Shown: positions 59,286-64,000 of the stretch, piece by piece
Numbering within the stretch: the first letter of the stretch is position 1
Layout: each line of letters begins with the position of its first letter
DNA from: Caedibacter sp. 38-128
GTDB lineage: Bacteria > Pseudomonadota > Alphaproteobacteria > Caedimonadales > Caedimonadaceae
Length of the DNA: 64,000 nucleotides
Direction of reading: 5' to 3'
Assembly: GCA_001898705.1 (NCBI GenBank)
Contig: MKUU01000060.1
Coordinates: forward strand, 104,067-168,066
The notes under the pieces: generated by a model
What the model was told of the DNA's origin: nothing
The model's database searches: none
Seen by the model: the letters and a program-made list of their open reading frames with translations, nothing else
Position numbers and translations under genes: made by a program

Positions 59286-60355
59286 TCGGATGTTCCTTCC
59301 ATCAAAGCTTCAACAGGGGAGAAGCCGTAGTGTTTAAGCCATCTAAGATCTGCCTCGTAAAAAGAGCGCAAATCAGGGATGCCATACTTCAGCATCGCAA
59401 CTCTTTCTATTCCCATACCAAAGGCAAACCCTTGGTATTTTGTTGAATCAATGCCGCAATTCTCAAGCACTTTTGGATGAATCATCCCGCAGCCTAAGAT
59501 TTCAAGCCAATCTTGACCCGGCCCCACAATCAATTGCCCATCTTTACGATAGCAAGCAATGTCGATTTCAGCAGAAGGTTCTGTGAAAGGGAAATATGCA
59601 GGGCGAAAACGTAAAGGCAATTGAGGCTGATTAAACATTTGTTCGCAAAAGGTTTGAAGGCAAGTTTTTAAATGGCCCATGTGGACGCCTTCAGCAACGT
59701 ATAAACCCTCAATTTGATGGAAAGTTGGGGTATGGGTGGCATCATAATCGCTGCGATACACGCGACCTGGAGCAATAATGCGAAGAGGAGCTTTTTTCTT
59801 AAGCATAGATCGAATCTGGACAGGAGAGGTGTGTGTTCTTAAAACCCTCCTTGCCGTGCTTTCGTCAAGAGCGGGGAGATAAAAGGTATCGTGATCTTGC
59901 CGTGCAGGATGTTCAAGCGGGATGTTAAGCGCTGTGAAGTTATAAAAATCCTCTTCAATGTCAGGTCCTTCGGCAACAGAGAAACCCATATTTTTAAAAA
60001 TAGCAATCATTTCATACATGACTTGAGAGATTGGATGAATCGTGCCAAGCGATTGAGGGCGCGATGGCAACGTGATATCAATCTTTTCTTTTTCAAGTCG
60101 TGTTTGTAGTTGCGCAGCCTCTAGGATTTCTTTTTTAGCCTCTAAGCTTGTTGCAATTTGATCCCGTAATGTATTCAACTGAGCCCCGCGCTCTTTACGC
60201 TCTTCAGGGCTAAGTGCCCCCAAAGTTTTCATGAGATTTGAAATCTCACCTTGCTTTCCAAGGGCTTGAACTCGAAGAGTCTCTAGCTCTTGAAGCGCAG
60301 AGGCGCTATTTATTTGCGCGAGCAAACGCTCAGCAATGAATTGAAGTTCATTCAT
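59282..60355 (-). CDS. pheS: Phenylalanine--tRNA ligase, alpha subunit
   Basis: The class II catalytic subunit. At 357 residues it has an N-terminal coiled coil (about 10-90), then motif 2 (PLRIIAPGRVYRSDYDATHTPTFHQIEGL) and motif 3 (GFAFGMGIERVAMLKYGIPDLR). It begins the pheS-pheT-lepA unit, with its own promoter at 60390-60417. A leader peptide for attenuation was looked for and not found convincing. Confidence 0.97.
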   Translation of the reverse strand: MNELQFIAERLLAQINSASALQELETLRVQALGKQGEISNLMKTLGALSPEERKERGAQLNTLRDQIATSLEAKKEILEAAQLQTRLEKEKIDITLPSRPQSLGTIHPISQVMYEMIAIFKNMGFSVAEGPDIEEDFYNFTALNIPLEHPARQDHDTFYLPALDESTARRVLRTHTSPVQIRSMLKKKAPLRIIAPGRVYRSDYDATHTPTFHQIEGLYVAEGVHMGHLKTCLQTFCEQMFNQPQLPLRFRPAYFPFTEPSAEIDIACYRKDGQLIVGPGQDWLEILGCGMIHPKVLENCGIDSTKYQGFAFGMGIERVAMLKYGIPDLRSFYEADLRWLKHYGFSPVEALMEGTSE

Positions 60356-60747
60356 TTCCTTATCCTGTTCATCATTAAAAGGTGGTGCGATTATGCCATA
60401 GATTTTTAAAATGTCAGCAAATGAGTGACAAAAACTACGTCCAACTTCTTTTGTTTATTTTTTTACTATCTTATCTTGTAGGGTGCGCTCAATAACCATA
60501 CTCTTATAATATAGCATAGTAGGGGCATTTTTGGAAGAAAAAAATGAAAAATGTTCAATAAATATTTTGTTTAAAATCAAATGGATAAATGACTTAAATT
60601 GAAGTGAGAAAGGAGTGCTATAACCTAAGATAATCATGAAAAGAACATTTTAGGAAAATAGTTGCTTTTTGGTAGTCGTTTTTATTTTTTAATCTGCATG
60701 ACAAAAACATTTAAAATTTAACAAGGGAAAAATGAAGGATTAAAGCC
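60356..60747. other. Intergenic region upstream of pheS
   Basis: A 392-base gap. The pheS promoter lies at 60390-60417. The rest is AT-rich. A 60-codon minus-strand frame at 60455-60637 has no ribosome site and is not taken as a gene. Confidence 0.5.
60390..60417 (-). promoter_or_regulatory. Promoter for pheS-pheT-lepA
   Basis: On the minus strand CTGACA (60417-60412) and CATAAT (60395-60390) are 16 bases apart, 34 bases before the pheS start. The short leader leaves no room for an attenuator. Confidence 0.6.
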
Positions 60748-61317
60748 TCAAATTTCTACGCCTCTTGAACGTAGATAGGTTTCTATTTGTTGTCTTTCCT
60801 TAAGATTTTCAAAAATAACTGCTTGATATAGGTAATAGCTTGCCATTTTAGGAGGGCGGCCATAAAGAGTCGTCCATTCATTCTTAAAAGCCATAATGAG
60901 GGTATGATGTTCTGGTGTCATTCGCTCTTTTAAGTGATGCATAAATTTTTGATTTTCTTGTAAAAGAGATGGTTCCAATACCCACAAATCGATCTTCCAA
61001 AAGTCCTTGATTGCTTCATCAAAGGCTGTAAAGCTCACGCAAAACCCTGATGTCATCGGCGGGCGAGGGTAGTTTAGAAAATCGATGTATTTAAGTTTCT
61101 TGATACCTTTTCCTTTAATCAGAGCGGCAGAAATAGTGCCAAGTACTTCTCGGGCTTCTTGGTCTTGGTTAAGACTCAATTGCATATCAATGTCATGCCA
61201 CGTCATTGTTTTCAGAAAATAGCTTCCTGTGAAATAAAGATGGCCATGCGTGCGGATAATCTCACAATAAGGCGCAGTTTGAATGAATTTATCAGCTTTG
61301 TGATGAAGATCGCTCAT
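60748..61317 (-). CDS. Nucleotidyltransferase-like protein
   Basis: A 189-residue protein of unknown role. TGSYFLKTMTWHDIDMQL (about residues 31-48) fits the minimal nucleotidyltransferase motif Gly-Ser-x9-Asp-x-Asp, and a later acidic residue in KIDLWVLEP may be the third metal ligand. The second half is helical. Such proteins include resistance nucleotidyltransferases and toxin-antitoxin MNT proteins; which one applies is not clear. It lies downstream of the LysR gene, inside what is usually a continuous rplT-pheS region. Confidence 0.6.
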   Translation of the reverse strand: MSDLHHKADKFIQTAPYCEIIRTHGHLYFTGSYFLKTMTWHDIDMQLSLNQDQEAREVLGTISAALIKGKGIKKLKYIDFLNYPRPPMTSGFCVSFTAFDEAIKDFWKIDLWVLEPSLLQENQKFMHHLKERMTPEHHTLIMAFKNEWTTLYGRPPKMASYYLYQAVIFENLKERQQIETYLRSRGVEI

Positions 61318-61406
61318 GAGAAAGATGCTCGTACCTTGTTAATTTGTGCATTATACATTGGATTTTACAGCATATATAATCTTTTAAAACGCCGTGCGAA
61401 AAGAAC

Positions 61407-62306
61407 TTAAAAACGCGCCTCTTTATGGATTGATGCGTATAAGTATTTATAGAGAGCGTCTATTTTTTTAGAGTTTCTATTTTTCTTATTAAAAATATAA
61501 CAGATCTCTATTTTTGGCCCTTCAAGCTGAGGTAATACTTCGACCAAGCCTGCTTTTGTGAGATGAATCCATTCTTGAGGAAATTGCAAAATCCCATATC
61601 CTTTACAAGCAGCGTTCAAAAGGCCACTTTGAGAAGTGAATTGCAGAAAGGGTTTTCTTGGCCGATCAGGAGTGCTGCCAATATATAAAAGCCATGTCAG
61701 CCAATCCCCGTATATAATTGTTTTTTGTTTGTCTAAACTAAAAGCTAAAAGTCTATGATGGTCTAAATCTTGAGAGGTTTCAGGAATACTAAATCTCTCA
61801 AGATATTGTGAGCTTGCCCATAATTTGTGGTGATGCGTAAGAAGGGGCAATTGTTCAAGATCGGGTCGATACGGAAGAAATGATCTTATGGCAATATCAG
61901 CGTCTTCAGTATCAAAGGAATCTGACGCCGTTTTTATTTCTATATTGAGTTGTTGGTGCTCTTCAAGAAAAGGTAATAAATGACCTATTAATTCAATTTC
62001 GGCTAAGAAAGCCGTCGTAACAATTTTTAGGTCGCCTTTAATTTCCGTATCATTATTGTAAAAGCTTTTTAAAAAGTCCTCATTTTCCTGCATCAATTTA
62101 GAAGCATATTCAAAAACTCTTTTTCCATCAATTGTAAGACTGATCCCTCTCGAATTTCTTTTAAAAAGTTTTATTTTTAGTTGGTATTCTAATGATTGCA
62201 TAGCACGACTTAAGGAAGATTGGCTGGTATTCAGGATTTTAGAAGCCTTTGTCATATTTCCTGCACAGGCAATTGTATGAAACATTTTTAAAAGTTCGAG
62301 ATTCAT
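61407..62306 (-). CDS. LysR family transcriptional regulator
   Basis: A 299-residue regulator. The N-terminal winged helix NLELLKMFHTIACAGNMTKASKILNTSQSSLSRAMQSLE is typical of the family, and a substrate-binding domain follows from about residue 85. ATG 62306 was used; the frame extends to 62327. The downstream nucleotidyltransferase-like gene is 89 bases away. The target and inducer are unknown. Confidence 0.92.
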   Translation of the reverse strand: MNLELLKMFHTIACAGNMTKASKILNTSQSSLSRAMQSLEYQLKIKLFKRNSRGISLTIDGKRVFEYASKLMQENEDFLKSFYNNDTEIKGDLKIVTTAFLAEIELIGHLLPFLEEHQQLNIEIKTASDSFDTEDADIAIRSFLPYRPDLEQLPLLTHHHKLWASSQYLERFSIPETSQDLDHHRLLAFSLDKQKTIIYGDWLTWLLYIGSTPDRPRKPFLQFTSQSGLLNAACKGYGILQFPQEWIHLTKAGLVEVLPQLEGPKIEICYIFNKKNRNSKKIDALYKYLYASIHKEARF

Positions 62307-62535
62307 TATTAGCTCACATTCCCTCATTAGTGCTATAAATTATAGTTAAATAATAATTACTTCTTATTATATTGAGTAAATATTTATTAAAGTATTAACA
62401 ATTTATAGTGAAATGCATTATATGCATATCAAATATTCCAAATAAACATTAGACCTTTTTTAAGGATGAGGATATATTGAAGAGGTGAACCAGTGAAGCT
62501 TTTCTATATTCCCTCCCCTAACTTGCTGGTTCATC

Positions 62536-62568
62536 TTTTCTCAAAATTTTCTCAAAATTTTCTCAAAA
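62536..62568. repeat. Three tandem 11-base repeats
   Basis: TTTTCTCAAAA occurs three times head to tail without a gap, and once more at 62667-62677. Each unit is a short inverted repeat (TTTT-CTC-AAAA). Confidence 0.8.
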
Positions 62569-62656
62569 ATTATCCTAAAGATTAATTTCCTGCGCAGTTA
62601 GCTTATATCAAAATACAATGATGAATAGTTAAAAGTTATGAAATAACTAAGTTCAG

Positions 62657-62701
62657 ATTCCCCCTCTTTTCTCAAAAATGAGTAGGAGAGGGGGAATTTT
62701 T
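62657..62701. terminator. Terminator-like hairpin downstream of rplT
   Basis: ATTCCCCCTCT (62657-62667) and AGAGGGGGAAT (62687-62697) form an 11-bp stem with an inner CTCA/TGAG stem. The T-run follows on the plus strand (62697-62701). On the minus strand, the direction of rplT, the tail is not T-rich, so it favours plus-strand termination. Confidence 0.6.
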
Positions 62702-62711
62702 AAGAAGGCGC

Positions 62712-63074
62712 TTAAGCAGATTTAAGAGCTTGGTTTGCTTGATTAACGATTGCTTCAAAAGCTTGTGGTTCACGAGCAGCAAGATCTGCAAGTACTTTAC
62801 GGTCAACCTCAATACCAGCCTTATGAACACCATTCATAAATTGTGAATAGGTAAGGCCAAATTCGCGCGCTGCAGCATTAATGCGCTGAATCCATAACGC
62901 ACGAAAGTTACGCTTACGTGTGCGACGGTCGCGATAAGCATATTGAAGGCTTTTTTCAACAGCTTGAATCGCTGTACGATAACAATTTTTGCGACGGCCA
63001 AAATAGCCAGAAGCCATCTTAATAATTTTTTTATGACGAGCGTGGGTTGTTGTCCCTCTTTTTACACGGGCCAT
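62712..63074 (-). CDS. rplT: 50S ribosomal protein L20
   Basis: A 120-residue ribosomal protein needed for early 50S assembly. [21 protein letters not shown] at the start and [21 protein letters not shown] are typical. It lies 12 bases after rpmI. Confidence 0.98.
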   Translation of the reverse strand: MARVKRGTTTHARHKKIIKMASGYFGRRKNCYRTAIQAVEKSLQYAYRDRRTRKRNFRALWIQRINAAAREFGLTYSQFMNGVHKAGIEVDRKVLADLAAREPQAFEAIVNQANQALKSA

Positions 63075-63086
63075 GGTAGTCTCCTT

Positions 63087-63290
63087 TTAAAGTCCGTAAG
63101 GTATAAAGTTACGTTTAATGATCTTAGCGTCTTGGTCACACATCACTGTTGTTCTGCGTGCATTACGAATCATTTTTTGTGTTCGTTTGATCATTCCATG
63201 GCGTTTTCCGGCTTGGGCCATTACAACTTTGCCTGTACCAGTCAACTTAAAGCGTTTTTTAACGCTACTTTTGGTTTTAAGTTTGGGCAT
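63087..63290 (-). CDS. rpmI: 50S ribosomal protein L35
   Basis: A 67-residue ribosomal protein ([17 protein letters not shown]...). ATG 63290 has AAGGA 6 bases upstream; the ATG at 63296 would leave no spacing. It is the first gene of the rpmI-rplT pair. infC, the usual upstream partner, is not here. Confidence 0.97.
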   Translation of the reverse strand: MPKLKTKSSVKKRFKLTGTGKVVMAQAGKRHGMIKRTQKMIRNARRTTVMCDQDAKIIKRNFIPYGL

Positions 63291-63600
63291 TTTCATTCCT
63301 TTTTAGGTCAATCTTCAATAAACTCGAGTGGATTAGGCATGCCCTAAAGTTATAAATAACCTTACGCCACGCCACTCATGAGCATTCTTATAACAATCTT
63401 TGTTGCCTTAATCAACCCTTGAGTTCACCACTTATGATGCTTTATTTTTTCTGTTTCAGAAGGGAGCTTTTAGAGCTTTAATCCTTAGATTGAGGGATAT
63501 CCTGTAAAAATTGCAATGCTCGTATGCGACTTATGCACTTGAAAATTTATTGTAGTTGCCTATATGTAAAGTGTAAACAGTAATTAGCATGGAGTTAAAC
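63291..63600. other. Divergent intergenic region
   Basis: About 310 bases between rpmI and the secreted coiled-coil gene. It must hold the rpmI promoter and the promoter of the next gene. No open frame or RNA gene is recognised. Confidence 0.5.
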
Positions 63601-64000
63601 ATGAGTCACCCTAACGCTCTTAAGTTATACGCCGCTCTCAGATTAGGTTCCCTTCTTCTTATGGGAACAGCATATGCTGGGCATGGAGATATTGATGTTC
63701 TAGAAGAAACTAGAGAAGCTATGCCAAGGGCTGCAGCAAACCATCATGAAGGTTCTTATCAAACACAAGTTTTGGAAGGTCAAACAAGTGAACCTCATGT
63801 GACAAAAGCCCAAGTTGCTGAGTATAAAGAAAATGAAGCAGAATATGCGGAAGCCGTTAAGGAAGCTTGGCAGGTTAATAAAAAGCTGGAAGGAATGAAA
63901 GAGCGTGACGAAGAAGCGCCACAGTTAGAACAACAAGCTCAAACCCTAGCTCAAAGTATCCACCATTATGAAGATAAGTTAGAAGAAGCAATCAATAGTG
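63601..64000 (+). CDS. Secreted coiled-coil protein, 3' end beyond the window
   Basis: An open frame without a stop to the last base, at least 133 residues. ATG 63601 has GGAG 8 bases upstream. The signal peptide is about residues 1-26 (GTAYA), and the mature part begins AGHGDIDVLEE, recalling AGHGSPWDPRDE of the tiny peptide at 50708. From about residue 75 the sequence is Glu/Ala/Gln/Lys-rich with heptad-like spacing, so a coiled coil is likely. Unknown function; probably periplasmic or secreted. Confidence 0.72.
   Translation, partial: MSHPNALKLYAALRLGSLLLMGTAYAGHGDIDVLEETREAMPRAAANHHEGSYQTQVLEGQTSEPHVTKAQVAEYKENEAEYAEAVKEAWQVNKKLEGMKERDEEAPQLEQQAQTLAQSIHHYEDKLEEAINS

Larger units (their letters stand above)
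62307..62711. other. Intergenic region with hairpins and 11-base repeats
   Basis: About 400 bases between rplT and the LysR gene. It contains a 14-bp hairpin (62480-62539), three tandem copies of TTTTCTCAAAA (62536-62568) with a fourth in a second hairpin (62657-62697), and no open frame with a good start. It may hold a small RNA on the plus strand. Confidence 0.5.

Noticed and set aside
60455..60637. 60-codon Phe-rich ORF upstream of pheS as a possible leader peptide
   Set aside because: It ends before the pheS promoter, has no ribosome site and no terminator/antiterminator hairpins follow. Phe content is explained by AT-rich composition.

Overview
The window reads as a chromosomal segment of an AT-rich alphaproteobacterium. 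The conserved blocks are alphaproteobacterial: nuoL-M-N followed by birA, coaX and rnj; rlpA, a D-Ala-D-Ala carboxypeptidase, tmk, holB and tatD followed by a metallo-beta-lactamase-fold gene; atpHAGDC; hldD-lgt-midA-pgeF; and rpmI-rplT with pheS-pheT-lepA. AT-rich intergenic DNA, many secreted lineage-specific proteins, PHB genes and a leucine-rich-repeat secreted protein fit a host-associated member of the Holosporales/Paracaedibacter type. That placement is inferred; no 16S rRNA gene is present.

Layout. 1-6768 (+): end of the complex I operon (nuoL partial), then biotin ligase, pantothenate kinase and RNase J. 6771-8275 (-): map and sfsA. 8341-19455 (+): CinA-domain protein, YdcF-type protein, cell-wall genes (rlpA, DD-carboxypeptidase), DNA replication and repair genes (tmk, holB, tatD), an MBL-fold hydrolase, a tricorn-type protease and ftsB. 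19589-20184: HU with a clear promoter, facing a 56-aa Flp-type pilin across a bidirectional terminator. 20383-22272: a polar amino-acid ABC permease and ATPase with no binding protein beside them, plus a flavin reductase. 22596-29650 is an accessory zone: a DUF2975/XRE pair, secreted unknowns, the LRR protein, palindromic repeats and a possibly 5'-truncated ORF, broken by enolase and tRNA-Glu(CTC).

29743-39254: a nitroreductase, aminopeptidase P, a membrane histidine kinase directly behind PHA synthase (phaC), trxA, phaB, a DMT exporter and a secreted protein with an internal duplication. 39307-44171 (-) is the F1-ATPase operon. 45621-49220 (-) is pgeF, midA, lgt and hldD. Divergent from it are a 53-aa UbiK-like ORF, a YbjN protein and a TetR protein. 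50708-53315 holds two related tiny secreted peptides around a 656-aa membrane protein. phaP, two tandem GNAT acetyltransferases, lepA-pheT-pheS, a nucleotidyltransferase-like gene, a LysR regulator and rplT-rpmI follow. The window ends inside a secreted coiled-coil protein.

Pathways. PhaB and PhaC with the distant phasin form a PHB storage route; no thiolase is visible. RlpA, the DD-carboxypeptidase, FtsB, Lgt and PgeF serve the envelope and division. Several small genes (Flp pilin, UbiK-like ORF, two peptides, the 3'-partial protein) are easily missed by length-filtered annotation and are the most informative part of the hunt.
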